A DNA stretch of 64,000 nucleotides, taken from the NCBI GenBank assembly GCA_024330185.1, contig JANDLV010000005.1:1-64000 (forward strand), in the 5' to 3' direction. This document shows, in pieces, positions 37,074 through 46,641 of this stretch (positions are counted from its first letter, which is position 1; each line of letters starts with the position of its first letter). Source of the stretch: Candidatus Siliceabacter maunaloa (GTDB taxonomy: Bacteria; Actinomycetota; Thermoleophilia; Solirubrobacterales; Solirubrobacteraceae). The translations under genes were made by a program, and so were the position numbers. The notes below the pieces were generated by a model. It ran no database searches and was not told where the DNA came from. It was given only the letters and a program-made list of their open reading frames with translations.

Positions 37074-37477
37074 TGCGTGACCTCGCCATCGAGCCTGAGC
37101 CCGACGAGAGACCCATCGGCGGCGCTGCGTGCCGCATCCACCAGTTCGGCGGCTACGACGTCGGAGATGAGTCCTTCCGCGGCATACCGCCACTTCGGGT
37201 CCCAGCCGTGGTTACGACCGGTGGTGACCGCTTCCGAAGGAAAGCAGCGGTGCCGGTCAGCCCGCTTGACCGTAGCGGAGAGGGCGAGCACTTCGAGCTG
37301 CTCGAGATCGTGGCTGAACGGCACGGAGCCTCCGCCGGGGCCAGCAATGAGCACCTTCAGCGTGCACTCGATGGCGTAGCCCGCCAAGTAGGCCGCGTTG
37401 GCGACGCGGCCGGACATCAGCAGCAGCCCTGCGTCGTCGCTGTGGCGTAGCCCTGACGCGAAGTAATCATCGCTCAC
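37070..37477 (-). CDS. HEPN-like domain protein
   Basis: A 135-residue protein heading the operon. Residues 5-45 (YFASGLRHSDDAGLLLMSGR, VANAAYLAGYAIECTLKVLI) form the two helices typical of HEPN proteins, with the AYLAGYAIECTLK signature. An HDLEQL segment and the WDPKWRYAAE segment follow, also common in that family. A canonical RX4-6H RNase motif is not certain (candidates are RADRHR and GRNH). It starts at GTG. HEPN proteins are frequent RNase effectors or sensors in abortive-infection and toxin-antitoxin systems. The promoter should lie in the 37478-37646 gap. Confidence 0.72.
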   Translation of the reverse strand: MSDDYFASGLRHSDDAGLLLMSGRVANAAYLAGYAIECTLKVLIAGPGGGSVPFSHDLEQLEVLALSATVKRADRHRCFPSEAVTTGRNHGWDPKWRYAAEGLISDVVAAELVDAARSAADGSLVGLRLDGEVTQ

Positions 37478-37646
37478 AGCCCTGACCGTACCCGAGCCTT
37501 CGGCGTCAGCGTCCGCAAACGCGCTCCCGCCTGGCAGACATTGGGAGACGGCGACACTGAGGCGGACACTCGGGCGTAGTCCCGCGGATCTCGAGGGCCT
37601 TGCGGTTGAACCCGAGGAACCAGTCGATGCTCTTCTGGTGGACTGC

Positions 37647-38789
37647 CTACAGCCCGTAGGTCTTGGCGATGATCTCGCGCTGGATCTCGCTCGTGCCGCC
37701 GTAGATGGTCGACACGAGGGCCTGGCGGACGTGACCCTGCATGTCGTACTCGGTGGCGTAGCCGTAGCCGCCCATCATCTGCATCCCCTCCAGCGCCATC
37801 CTCTTGGCCACCTCGGTCGCCTTGAGCTTGGCCATGGAGGCCTCGCGGGGGAGCATGCGCGCCGGGTCGGAGTCGACCTTGGCCGCGACGTCGTAGATGA
37901 GCAGGCGGGTGCACTCCAGGTCGGTGGCCAGGTCGGCGAGGCGGTGGGACAGCGCCTGGAACGAGCCGACCGGGCGGCCGAACTGCTCGCGCTCCTTGAC
38001 GTAGCCCAGCGCGTCGTCGAAGGCCCGGCGTCCGACGCCGAGCATGATCGCGCCGAGGATGAGGCGCTCGACGTTGAGGCCGGCCATGAGCTGCATCCAG
38101 CCCTGATCGACGGCCCCGAGCACGTTGTCCTGCGGCACGAAGCACTCGGTGAAGAACAGGTCGCTGGTCTCCTCGCCGCCCATGGTCGGGATGCCGCGGA
38201 TCTCCAGGCCGTCGGCGCCGGTGGGCACCTCGAGCATCGTCATGCCCTGGTGCTTGCTGCCCTGGGTGTCGGTGCGCGCGACGAGCAGGACGTGGTCGGC
38301 GATGTGGGCGTTGGAGCACCACGTCTTCTGACCGTCGATCACGAACCCGCCGTCGCGGCGCGTCGCCCGGCACGTGATGGCCCCCACGTCCGAGCCCGCG
38401 CCGGGCTCGGACATGGCGATCGCCTCGACCGCGCCGCGCGCGATGCCGCCCAGCATCGACTCCTTCTGCTCCCGGGTGCCGAAGCGCTCGTAGGCGCCGG
38501 CAACGATGAGCGTGGTGCCGAAGCCGCCGATCGGCGCCATCCCCCGCGCGCTCTCCTCGAGGAACAGGCAGGCGTCGACCATCCCGCCCCCGGCGCCCCC
38601 GAACTCCTCGGGCAGCGCCGCGCCCAGCCAGCCCAGGTCGGCCAGCTTGGCGTAGACCTCGGCGCTGTGGGCGTGCCTGCCGTTGTCGGTCAGACGGTCG
38701 CGCTGCTCACGGGTGCCGACCTCCCGCGCGCAGAAGTCGCGGATGGCGGCGACGAAGTCGCGCTGCTCGTCGGTGAGGGTGACGCCCAT
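37647..38789 (-). CDS. acyl-CoA dehydrogenase
   Basis: FAD enzyme of 380 residues that introduces the alpha-beta double bond into an acyl-CoA. Landmarks are EEFGGAGGGMVDACLFLEE, IAMSEPGAGSDVGAI (signature 1), FVIDGQKTWCSNAHIADHVL, REQFGRPVGSFQALSHRLAD, and the final YGGTSEIQREIIAKTYGL where QREI follows the FAD-binding loop. The catalytic Glu of straight-chain enzymes is not obvious at the GG(T) loop, so the substrate is open. It is the last gene of tetR-thiolase-ACAD; its ATG overlaps the thiolase stop (ATGA). Confidence 0.93.
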   Translation of the reverse strand: MGVTLTDEQRDFVAAIRDFCAREVGTREQRDRLTDNGRHAHSAEVYAKLADLGWLGAALPEEFGGAGGGMVDACLFLEESARGMAPIGGFGTTLIVAGAYERFGTREQKESMLGGIARGAVEAIAMSEPGAGSDVGAITCRATRRDGGFVIDGQKTWCSNAHIADHVLLVARTDTQGSKHQGMTMLEVPTGADGLEIRGIPTMGGEETSDLFFTECFVPQDNVLGAVDQGWMQLMAGLNVERLILGAIMLGVGRRAFDDALGYVKEREQFGRPVGSFQALSHRLADLATDLECTRLLIYDVAAKVDSDPARMLPREASMAKLKATEVAKRMALEGMQMMGGYGYATEYDMQGHVRQALVSTIYGGTSEIQREIIAKTYGL

Positions 38790-39985
38790 CACGCCGCGGC
38801 TGGCTTGTAGACCGACACGACGGCCGCGCCGCCCAGGCCGATGTTGTGCTGCAGGGCCAGCTTCGCCCCGGCCACCTGGCGCTTGTCGGCGGTGCCGCGA
38901 AGCTGCCACGTCAGCTCGCTGCACTGGGCCAGGCCGGTGGCGCCCAGCGGGTGGCCCTTGGAGATAAGGCCGCCGGAGGGGTTGACCACCGGGCCGCTGC
39001 CGCCGTAGGTCGTGGCCTCGCTCTCGACCAGCTTGTGGGCCTCCCCCTCCCCGCACAGGCCCAGCGCCTCGTAGGTGATCAGCTCGTTGGCGCTGAAGCA
39101 GTCGTGCAGCTCGATGACGTCGACGTCGCCGACGTCGACCCGGGCCTCCTCCAGCGCGCGGCGGGCGGCCTCCTTTGACATTTCATAGCCCACGACGCGC
39201 ATCGAGGAGCCGCCCTCGAAGGTCGAGCGCATGTCGGTGACCATCGACTGGCCGACGATCTCCACGGCCTGGTCCCACAGCCCGTGCTCGTCGACGAAGC
39301 GCTCGGAGGCCACGATCGCACAGCCCGACCCGTCGGAGGTCGGGGAGCACTGCAGCTTGGTCAGCGGGTCGTGGATCATCTTCGCGTTCTTGATCTCGTC
39401 CAGCGAGTACTCGGTCTGGAACTGCGCGTAGGGGTTGTTGACCGAGTGCTTGTGGTTCTTCCAGCCGATCCAGGCGAAGTGGTCGGGGGTGGACCCGTAG
39501 CGCTCCATGTGCTCGCGCCCGGCGTTGCCGAACATCTGCGGCGCGGGCGGCGAGGCCTCGGGCTCGCGGGTGGTGAACATCGCCTCGGCGTGCTTGTCCA
39601 TCGGGTTCGTGCGGTCGGTGTACTTGATGCCCAGCGAGCCCTTCTCCATCTTCTCGAAGCCCAACGCCAGGGCGCACTGCGCCAGCCCGCCGCGCACGGC
39701 CTGGCGGGCCATGTACAGCGCGCTGGAGCCCGTGGAGCAGTTGTTGTTGACGTTGACCACAGGGATGCCGGTCAACCCGAGCTGGTAGACGGCACGCTGA
39801 CCGGAGGTGGACTCCCCGTAGCAGTAGCCGACGAATGCCTGCTCGACGAGGTCGTAGGCGATGCCGGCGTCCTGGAGCGCGCGGGTGCCCGCCTCCCTGG
39901 CCATGTCGGGGTAGTCCCACTCCTTGGAGCCGGGCTTCTCGAACTTGGTCATGCCCACGCCGATGACGAACGTGCGGTTGCTCAT
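38789..39985 (-). CDS. thiolase-family protein (SCP-x/lipid-transfer type)
   Basis: A 398-residue thiolase-fold protein. Seen are [36 protein letters not shown] (nucleophile Cys), [31 protein letters not shown] (His in ELHDCF), and [17 protein letters not shown] (catalytic His-Gly). This is the pattern of the SCP-x/lipid-transfer acetyl-CoA acetyltransferases, often used in side-chain degradation of sterols or in branched acyl-CoA breakdown. Start ATG overlaps the TetR stop; stop overlaps the next ATG. The three genes are thus fully coupled. Confidence 0.92.
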   Translation of the reverse strand: MSNRTFVIGVGMTKFEKPGSKEWDYPDMAREAGTRALQDAGIAYDLVEQAFVGYCYGESTSGQRAVYQLGLTGIPVVNVNNNCSTGSSALYMARQAVRGGLAQCALALGFEKMEKGSLGIKYTDRTNPMDKHAEAMFTTREPEASPPAPQMFGNAGREHMERYGSTPDHFAWIGWKNHKHSVNNPYAQFQTEYSLDEIKNAKMIHDPLTKLQCSPTSDGSGCAIVASERFVDEHGLWDQAVEIVGQSMVTDMRSTFEGGSSMRVVGYEMSKEAARRALEEARVDVGDVDVIELHDCFSANELITYEALGLCGEGEAHKLVESEATTYGGSGPVVNPSGGLISKGHPLGATGLAQCSELTWQLRGTADKRQVAGAKLALQHNIGLGGAAVVSVYKPAAA

Positions 39986-40608
39986 GTGCTGCCTTCCAGT
40001 CGGGGGAGGAGGTCGTGGATCAGGGTCAGGAGGGTGCCGGTGAGGAGGTCGTGGGCCTGCGCGCGGCTCAGGCGGTTGTGCTCCAGCCACTCGCGGCTGG
40101 CCGCCTCGGCCATGCCGGCGAAGGCGTGCACGGCGGCGCGCACGGCGTCGGGTGCGCCGCCGGGGCGCTCCAGGCCCACGCCGGCGATGAGCCACGCCGC
40201 GGCCGTCTCGCGCGCCTCCGCGAGGATGGCCTCGACGTCGGCGTCGCGGCCGAAGCCCTCGGCCCCCAGGGCGGCCAGCCAGGTGCCGCGGTTGCGCTCC
40301 ACCATGGTCAGCCAGCGGTCGATGGCCAGGTCGACGCGCTCCCGGGGAGTGCCGGCGGCGACCTCCTCGGGGATGGGCCGCACGCGCACCATCTCTCGCA
40401 CCACCTCGAGGTAGAGCGCCCGCTTGGCGCCGAAGTAGTGGTGGACCAGCCCGCGCGTGACGCCGGCCTCGCAGGCGATCTGCGCGGTGGACACCGCGGC
40501 GAAGTGGCGCTCGCTGAACAGCCGGCGCGCGCAGGCCAGGATCTGCTCGCGGCGCTCGTCGTGCTCGAGGCGGGTCCAGCGGGGCGCGGAGGCGGCGGGG
40601 GTCGCCAT
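39982..40608 (-). CDS. TetR-family transcriptional regulator
   Basis: A 208-residue repressor. The N-terminal helix-turn-helix is [52 protein letters not shown]. The C-terminal ligand-binding part is helical and Ala-rich. The ATG at 40608 precedes a conserved TetR start ([14 protein letters not shown]). It heads the operon with the thiolase and acyl-CoA dehydrogenase and probably represses its own promoter. The 12-base tandem repeats at 40647-40682 lie between it and the divergent phosphatase gene and are a possible operator; an acyl-CoA ligand would fit by context. Confidence 0.9.
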   Translation of the reverse strand: MATPAASAPRWTRLEHDERREQILACARRLFSERHFAAVSTAQIACEAGVTRGLVHHYFGAKRALYLEVVREMVRVRPIPEEVAAGTPRERVDLAIDRWLTMVERNRGTWLAALGAEGFGRDADVEAILAEARETAAAWLIAGVGLERPGGAPDAVRAAVHAFAGMAEAASREWLEHNRLSRAQAHDLLTGTLLTLIHDLLPRLEGST

Positions 40609-40646
40609 CGGGAGCGAGAAGCCTAGCGGGCTTGTTGGCACGTCGC

Positions 40647-40682
40647 CAATAGACGCGGCAATAGACGCGGCAATAGACGCGG
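40647..40682. repeat. three perfect 12-bp tandem repeats in a divergent promoter region
   Basis: The unit caatagacgcgg occurs three times without mismatch at 40647, 40659 and 40671, centred between the tetR start (40608) and the GAF-phosphatase start (40722). It could be an operator array for the TetR protein, a promoter-spacing element, or simple replication slippage. Confidence 0.85.
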
Positions 40683-40721
40683 GCACCTGGCCGCGCCGCG
40701 CCCCGGATAGACTCCTCGCCC

Positions 40722-41981
40722 GTGGCGTCGGACGTCTCGCAAGCGATCGCCGACCCGCGGCGACTGAACGCCGTCCACGCCAGCGGGCTGCTCGACACAC
40801 GCCCCGAGGAGCCCTTCGACCGCCTCACCCGGCTGGCCGCCACGGTGCTCGACGCGCCCCTGGCCTTCGCCACCATCGTCGACGACCGCCGCTCCTACTG
40901 GAAGAGCGCCATCGGCGTGACGGGAGACGACGCGCCCTGCGAGAACCCGGTCGAGGAGTCCTTCTGCCAGTACGTCGTGGGCAGCAACGAGGCGCTGATC
41001 GTCGACGATGCGACCACCGATGCCCGCACGCGCGACAACCCCTCGGTGCACAGCATGGGCGTGGCCGCCTGGGCCGGCTTCCCCCTGCACGGCCCCGACG
41101 GCGAGGTGCTGGGCTCGTTCTGCGTCGTCGACACCAAACGGCGCACGTGGAGCGAGCGCGACGTCGAGACCCTGCGGACGCTGGCCGCCTCCGCCGCCGG
41201 CGAGATCGCCCTGCGTGCGGCCGTGGCGCAGGAGCGCGACGCGCGCGGGCGGGCCGACACCCTGGCACGCACGCTGCAGGAGAGCCTGCTGCCGCCGGAG
41301 CTGTCCCTCGTGCCCGGGCTGGAGCTGGCCGCGCGGTTTCGCCCCGCGGGCCGCGGAGTCGAGCTGGTGGGCGACTTCTACGACGTCTTCGAGGACGGCC
41401 GCGGGCAGTGGCATGTGCTGGTGGGCGACGTCTGCGGCAAGGGCGTGGAGGCGGCCAAGCTCGCCGCGCTTGCCCGCTACACCGTGGGCGCCACCGCCCT
41501 GGGCAACGCTGAGCCCAGCGCCGCTCTGCGCCGGCTCAACGAGGCGGTGCTGCGCCGCCACGGCGTCGGGGGACCGTTCGTCACCGCGGTACACGGACGT
41601 CTTGCTCCCCGCGAGGGCGGCGTGGACGTGGTCGTCTGCGCCGCCGGCCATCCGCCGCCGCTGGTGCGCCGCGCCGGCGGAACGGTGGAGCGCCTCGAGG
41701 CGCCCGGCACGCTGATCGGCGTGCTCGAGAAGCTCGAGCTGCACGACGTCGAGGCCCGCCTGGGCCCGGGCGACGCCCTCGTTCTCTACACCGACGGCGT
41801 CACCGAGGCCAGGAACGGCGACGGGCGGCTGGGCGAGGACGGCCTGGCCACGCTGATGGGCGACGCGGACGGAGGCAGCGCCGAGGCGCTGGCCGCCGCG
41901 ATCGATCAGGGCGTGGCCGCGGGCAACGCCACCCAGCGCGACGACGCCGCGACGCTCGTCGTACGCGTGCCGTTGCGCTGA
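40722..41981 (+). CDS. GAF-domain PP2C/SpoIIE-type serine phosphatase
   Basis: A 419-residue signalling protein. Residues ~25-165 form a GAF domain ([26 protein letters not shown]...[18 protein letters not shown]). Residues ~195-418 are a SpoIIE/RsbU phosphatase domain: [32 protein letters not shown] (metal-binding Asp), [20 protein letters not shown] and [24 protein letters not shown]. Such proteins dephosphorylate anti-anti-sigma factors in partner-switching. No anti-sigma gene lies beside it. Soluble; no membrane segment. Confidence 0.93.
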   Translation: MASDVSQAIADPRRLNAVHASGLLDTRPEEPFDRLTRLAATVLDAPLAFATIVDDRRSYWKSAIGVTGDDAPCENPVEESFCQYVVGSNEALIVDDATTDARTRDNPSVHSMGVAAWAGFPLHGPDGEVLGSFCVVDTKRRTWSERDVETLRTLAASAAGEIALRAAVAQERDARGRADTLARTLQESLLPPELSLVPGLELAARFRPAGRGVELVGDFYDVFEDGRGQWHVLVGDVCGKGVEAAKLAALARYTVGATALGNAEPSAALRRLNEAVLRRHGVGGPFVTAVHGRLAPREGGVDVVVCAAGHPPPLVRRAGGTVERLEAPGTLIGVLEKLELHDVEARLGPGDALVLYTDGVTEARNGDGRLGEDGLATLMGDADGGSAEALAAAIDQGVAAGNATQRDDAATLVVRVPLR

Positions 41982-41997
41982 GCCATCGGCTCGGGGC

Positions 41998-42266
41998 TCA
42001 GAGGAGCGCTGCGGGCGACACTGCGTGGCCCGGGCCGACGAGATCGCGCTCGTCGAGGCTCACCAACGTCCAGCCGCGAAGCTGGGCGCAGGCGACGTAG
42101 GCGGCGTCGTAGGCGCTGAGGTCTTGGGTCGCGGCCAGGTCGAGCGCCGCGCCGATCACCTCACCCCGGGTGGCAGACGCGACGAGGTCGGCGCTCACCG
42201 CATGATGGCGGTCCCTCAGTCCCGCGACGCGAGCCACACGGTGGCGTCGAGCAGGAGAACGCTCAA
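41998..42266 (-). pseudogene. vapC: VapC-like PIN toxin, internally deleted and frameshifted
   Basis: The start reads LSVLLLDATVWLASRD (first catalytic Asp), overlapping the antitoxin stop (TTGA), and then stops. In another frame the C-terminal half remains: LSAYDAAYVACAQLRGWTLVSLDERDLV, with the later PIN Asp residues. Only ~90 residues are present where ~130 are expected, so the middle (with the catalytic Glu) is deleted as well as frame-broken. It should not be an active RNase. Confidence 0.75.
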
Positions 42267-42490
42267 CGCGAGTCGCGCATCTCGCGAACGTGCACCGTAG
42301 CCTGCCCGTCGTACGAACCGGTGCCGGCGAGCAACTCGTCGATCCGCCGACGCTGCTTGCCTTCCTCGAGCGATACCTCCCGCTCGGTCAGCTCCTGCAG
42401 GAGGCCGCTGCGCGAGGTGCCCCGCTCACGTGCCCGACGATCGAGGCGCTCGTGCAGGTCGTCGGGCATGGAGACCATCACCTTGGCCAT
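42263..42490 (-). CDS. vapB: VapB-type ribbon-helix-helix antitoxin
   Basis: A 75-residue RHH protein: AKVMVSMPDDLHERLDRRARERGTSRSG is the classical CopG/RHH strand-helix-helix, followed by LLQELTEREVSLEEGKQRRR. Its stop overlaps the start of the broken PIN toxin. It is intact and could act as an orphan antitoxin or repressor. It diverges from the sensor kinase gene with only ~40 bases between start codons. Confidence 0.82.
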   Translation of the reverse strand: MAKVMVSMPDDLHERLDRRARERGTSRSGLLQELTEREVSLEEGKQRRRIDELLAGTGSYDGQATVHVREMRDSR

Positions 42491-42529
42491 GTGTCGCGAG
42501 TATATCCAGTATTACCGACCTGGACGCTC

Positions 42530-45500
42530 ATGCTCAGCGGCCTCGGCGTCGATGCGTGCTATGTCGCCTCCCGACGCCGAGGTCCCGCCCGAGTGTCCAC
42601 CGCCCGCCAGCTTCCCGTCCTCTCCCGCCGACCGCTCGGCCTGCTCGCCGCGCTCGCCGTCGCGGGCTTCGTCGGGCTCGCCGTCCTCGCGCTGCTCGGC
42701 TCGGGCGCCGGGGGCCGACGTCCGGCGATCCTGTCCACGGTGCTCGATGACGCCGTGGTGATCCTCGCCGGGCTCATCGTGGCGCTGCGCGCGGCGGTCG
42801 TCCGCGGCGAGCGGGCGGCCTGGGCGACGATCGCAGCGGCCGTTCTCCTCGTCGGCGCGGGCTTCGTGGCCCACTCGCTGCAGGTCACCGATCTCGGCCT
42901 CGTGCCGATCCCCTCGATCGCCGACGTGCTGTGGCTGTCGGCCTACCCCGTGTTCTTCGTCGGCCTGGTCCTCCTCCTGCGCTCGCGCCGTCCGAGACTG
43001 CGCCGTGGCGTGTGGGTGGACGCGGCGATCGCCGTGCTCAGCATCGGCGCCGTCACCTTCGCGGTGCTCTTCGAGCCGATCTTGCGCAGCACGGGAGGCA
43101 GCACCACCGCCGTGATCACCAGCCTGGGCTACCCGCTGGGCGACCTGCTGGTCCTCTCCCTCGTCATGGGCGTCTTCTCCCGCAGCGGCTGGCGACCCGG
43201 TCGGACGTGCGTGGTCCTGGGCTCGTCCTTCCTGCTCTCGGCCGTCGCGGACACCGTCCACCTCCAACAGGTGGCCAGCGGCACCTACCAGCCGGGCACC
43301 CTCCTCGACCTCACCTGGCCGCTCATGATGCTCGCCCTGGCCTATGTGGCCTGGCTGCCGTCGCCCCCTCGCGCCGACGCGAGGCCCTCCTGGCGCGAGG
43401 TCGTGGTGCCGACCGGCTTCGCGATCCTTGCCCTGGGCGTCACGGCCGTCGACAGCTTCGCCCACGTCGGTCTGCCCGCCATCATCATGGCCACCGCGGC
43501 GCTCGCCCTGGCCTTCGTACGCACGGCGACCGGCCTGGCCGCAGTGCGCTCGGCCGCCGGGACGCGGGACCTCCTGAAACGCAACGCGGCCATCCTCGAG
43601 GCCGCGGGCGACGGCATCGTCGGCGTCGACGTCGGAGGGCGGGTCACCTTCCTCAACGCCGCCGCGGCACGGATGACCGGCCACGAGCCGACCGAGATCG
43701 TCGGCCGGTCGCTGCACGCCATGGTGCACAAACCCCACGAGGAGGGCACCCGCGAACCCTTGGCGGAGTGCTCGATCACCGCGTCGCTGTCCAGCGGGTC
43801 GGCGCGCCAGGTCGAAGGCGAGATCTTCTGGCGGGCCGACGGCACGAGCTTCCCGGTCGACTACACGAGCACCCCGATCGTGGAGGGCGACGAGGTCAAG
43901 GGCGCAGTCGTGGTCTTCAAGGACATCACCGAGCGTAGGCGAGCCGAGGCCGCGCTCGCCGCCAGCGAACATCAGACGCGCCAGATCCTGGAGACCGCCC
44001 ACGACGCGTTCGTGGCGATCGACGCCGGCGACAGGATCATAGACTGGAACCCGCAGGCCACGGCCATCTTCGGCTGGTCACGCGACGAGGCGCTGGGACG
44101 CGAGCTCGCCGACACGATCGTCCCGGAGCGCCACCGGGTGGCACATCGGCGCGGCATGGAGCACTACCTCGCGACCGACGAGGGACCGGTGCTCGGCAAG
44201 CGTCTCGAGCTGACCGCACTGCACCGCGACGGGCGCGAGTTCCCGATCGAGCTCACGATCTCCGCCCTTCAGGTGCAGGACGACCGCTTCTTCCATGCCT
44301 TCGCCCGTGACATCACCGAGCGCAAGGCAGCCGAGGAGCTGCGCGAGAGCCAGCGCCACCAGCTCGTCGAGGCCCAGTCGATCGGCGGGTTCGGAAGCTG
44401 GGAGTGGGACCTCGCATCGGACACGACCGAATGCTCCGACGAGCTCTACCGGCTCTTCGGGATCGAGCCCGGGCAGGGCAACATCACCTTCGAGGAATAC
44501 CTCCAGTACGTGCACGAGGACGACCGCGCCGACGTGAGCACGGCGGTGCAGGCCACGTACGCGACGGGCGAGGCGTTCTCGATCGAGCACCGCATCGTTC
44601 GCCCTGATGGTGCCGTGCGCGTCACGCACAGCCGCGGGGAGGTGGTCGCGGGAGCCGACGGAACGCCGCTCAAGATGCTGGGCATCGCTCAGGACATCAC
44701 CGAGCGGCACGCGGTCGAGCGCGCCAAGGACGAGTTCACCTCGGTGGTCAGCCACGAGCTGCGCACGCCGCTCACGTCGATCCGCGGCTCGCTGGGCCTG
44801 CTGGCCAGCGGCACGCTGGGCCCGCTGTCGGACAAGGCCCAGCGGATGGCCGACATCGCGGTGCACAACAGCGACCGCCTCGTGCGCCTGATCAACGACA
44901 TCCTCGACGTCGAGCGGATGGCGTCGGGCAAGATCACGATGGAGCGCGAGGCCTGCGAGCTGAAGGCCCTGGTCGCCCAGGCGGCCGAGGTCATGCGCCC
45001 CATGGCCGCCGAAGTCGGGGTCGAGCTCACCGTCGAGGCACCGAACGCCACGCTGTGGGCCGACGCCGACCGGATCGTGCAGACGCTGACCAACCTCCTC
45101 AGCAACGCGATCAAGTTCTCCCAGCCCGGCGGACGGGTGAGCCTCGAGGTCGAGCAGCGCGACGCGGAGATCCTCGTGGCGGTGCGCGACGAGGGCCGCG
45201 GGATCCCCCAAGACAGCCTCGAGTCGATCTTCGAGCGCTTCGAGCAGGTCGACGCCTCGGACGCGCGCGCCAAGGGGGGCAGCGGGCTCGGGCTGGCCAT
45301 CTGCCGCTCGATCGTCGAGCAGCACGGTGGACGCATCCGTGCCCAGAGCACCCCCGGCGAGGGCAGCACATTCTCGTTCACGCTCCCCATGCTGCAGCCT
45401 GCCGGGCCCGCGCTGCTGTCTCCCGGTCCGGCGCTGCAGCTTCCCCGGCCCGCGCCGGGCGAGCACTCGAGCGACGAGCGCACCGCCGTCCTGGTCTGCG

Positions 45501-46252
45501 ACGACGACGAGGCTGTCCTGGAGGTCGTGGGCGCGATGCTCAGCGCACACGGCTACCGCCCGGTACTGGCCTCCTCGGGAGAGGAGGCGCTGGCCCGCGC
45601 GGGGGCCGATCGGCCCCGGGCCATCCTGCTCGATCTGCTCATGCCGGGCCTGAGCGGCTGGGAGACCGCCGCCGCGCTGGGCGAGCGGCCCGAGACAAGC
45701 GACATCCCGATCGTGATCCTCAGCGTCCTCCCGCCCCAGGAGACCGAGCCCCCGCCCGGGGAGGTGGTCGGCTGGGTCGAGAAGCCCCTCGAGGAGGGCT
45801 CGCTGTTCGCCGCGCTGGACCGGGCGCTCGAGGCCCGGCCGACCAGCGCCAGCTGCGTGCTGGTGGTGGAGGACGACGACGACCTGGCCGGCATCCTGTG
45901 CGCGATGTTCGAGCGGCGCGGGCTGCGCACGGCGCGCGCCGCGACCAGCCGCGAGGCGATCGAGATGAGCCGCCGGCTGGAGCCCGACCTGCTGGTGCTC
46001 GACCTCCTGCTGCCCGACGGCGACGGCTACGAGATCGTGCGAGCGCTGCGCGATCACAACACGCTGCGCCACGCCCCCACGGTCATCTACACGGCCTGCG
46101 ACGTCGACGCGTCCCAGCGCGAGCGGCTGCGCCTGGGCACGACGCACTTCGTGACCAAGGGCACCCTCACCCCCGAGGACTTCGAGCAGCGGGTCATCGA
46201 CCTGCTGGGCTCCGTGACCCGCGAGAAGGAGTACGCCGCCGATGTCGTCTAG
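42530..46252 (+). CDS. membrane hybrid histidine kinase (multi-TM, PAS x3, HisKA, HATPase, REC x2)
   Basis: A 1,240-residue sensor. Residues ~40-330 hold about eight hydrophobic helices forming a membrane sensor domain. Three PAS modules follow (about 355-470, 485-600, 615-725), each ending in a DITER motif. HisKA carries the phospho-His in VVSHELRTPLTSIRGSLGLL (~740); the HATPase has LTNLLSNAIKFS (~850) and GSGLGLAICRSIVEQHGG (~918). Two receivers follow (VLVCDDDEAVLEVV with LLDLLMPG; VLVVEDDDDLAGIL with LVLDLLLPDGDG and its Lys). The start is uncertain: ATG 42530 or GTG 42593. It overlaps the next gene by 11 bases. Confidence 0.88.
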   Translation: MLSGLGVDACYVASRRRGPARVSTARQLPVLSRRPLGLLAALAVAGFVGLAVLALLGSGAGGRRPAILSTVLDDAVVILAGLIVALRAAVVRGERAAWATIAAAVLLVGAGFVAHSLQVTDLGLVPIPSIADVLWLSAYPVFFVGLVLLLRSRRPRLRRGVWVDAAIAVLSIGAVTFAVLFEPILRSTGGSTTAVITSLGYPLGDLLVLSLVMGVFSRSGWRPGRTCVVLGSSFLLSAVADTVHLQQVASGTYQPGTLLDLTWPLMMLALAYVAWLPSPPRADARPSWREVVVPTGFAILALGVTAVDSFAHVGLPAIIMATAALALAFVRTATGLAAVRSAAGTRDLLKRNAAILEAAGDGIVGVDVGGRVTFLNAAAARMTGHEPTEIVGRSLHAMVHKPHEEGTREPLAECSITASLSSGSARQVEGEIFWRADGTSFPVDYTSTPIVEGDEVKGAVVVFKDITERRRAEAALAASEHQTRQILETAHDAFVAIDAGDRIIDWNPQATAIFGWSRDEALGRELADTIVPERHRVAHRRGMEHYLATDEGPVLGKRLELTALHRDGREFPIELTISALQVQDDRFFHAFARDITERKAAEELRESQRHQLVEAQSIGGFGSWEWDLASDTTECSDELYRLFGIEPGQGNITFEEYLQYVHEDDRADVSTAVQATYATGEAFSIEHRIVRPDGAVRVTHSRGEVVAGADGTPLKMLGIAQDITERHAVERAKDEFTSVVSHELRTPLTSIRGSLGLLASGTLGPLSDKAQRMADIAVHNSDRLVRLINDILDVERMASGKITMEREACELKALVAQAAEVMRPMAAEVGVELTVEAPNATLWADADRIVQTLTNLLSNAIKFSQPGGRVSLEVEQRDAEILVAVRDEGRGIPQDSLESIFERFEQVDASDARAKGGSGLGLAICRSIVEQHGGRIRAQSTPGEGSTFSFTLPMLQPAGPALLSPGPALQLPRPAPGEHSSDERTAVLVCDDDEAVLEVVGAMLSAHGYRPVLASSGEEALARAGADRPRAILLDLLMPGLSGWETAAALGERPETSDIPIVILSVLPPQETEPPPGEVVGWVEKPLEEGSLFAALDRALEARPTSASCVLVVEDDDDLAGILCAMFERRGLRTARAATSREAIEMSRRLEPDLLVLDLLLPDGDGYEIVRALRDHNTLRHAPTVIYTACDVDASQRERLRLGTTHFVTKGTLTPEDFEQRVIDLLGSVTREKEYAADVV

Positions 46253-46625
46253 TAGATGCGTCCTGGTGATCGACGACGAGGATCACATCCGCGAGGTCGC
46301 CGAGCTGAGCCTGGAGGCGGTTGGCGGCTGGCGCGTGCTCACCGCGTCGTGCGGCCGCGACGGGGTGGCCGTCGCGGCCAGCGAGCGACCCGACGCGATC
46401 CTGCTCGACGTGATGATGCCCGAGCTCGACGGGCCGGCCACCGTGGGCCGGCTGCAGGCCGACGCCCGGACCCGTGACATCCCGGTCGTCCTGCTCACCG
46501 CGAAGGTGCAGCCCGCCGATCGCCAGCGATTCGCGCAGCTCGGCGTAGCCGCCGTCTTGGCCAAGCCCTTCGACCCGATGGCGCTGTCGGGCCAGGTCAG
46601 CGAAGCGCTCGGGTGGAGCGCCTGA
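46242..46625 (+). CDS. single-domain response regulator
   Basis: A 127-residue lone receiver: RCVLVIDDEDHIREVAEL (acidic pocket), ILLDVMMPELDGPATV (phospho-Asp), VVLLTAKVQPADRQRFAQLG and AVLAKPFDPMAL (Lys). No output domain, so it acts as a phosphate shuttle or by binding. The start overlaps the end of the hybrid kinase gene by 11 bases. It resembles CheY-like proteins that pass phosphate to an Hpt module; the next gene begins with one. Confidence 0.92.
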   Translation: MSSSRCVLVIDDEDHIREVAELSLEAVGGWRVLTASCGRDGVAVAASERPDAILLDVMMPELDGPATVGRLQADARTRDIPVVLLTAKVQPADRQRFAQLGVAAVLAKPFDPMALSGQVSEALGWSA

Positions 46626-46641
46626 GCCGGGTGGGAACGTG

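Noticed and set aside
37478-37646. Possible C-terminal extension of the acyl-CoA dehydrogenase past its stop (HQKSIDWFLGFNRKALEI)
   Set aside because: The phrase looks protein-like but follows a clean TAG after the conserved enzyme end, and no frame joins it to a gene.
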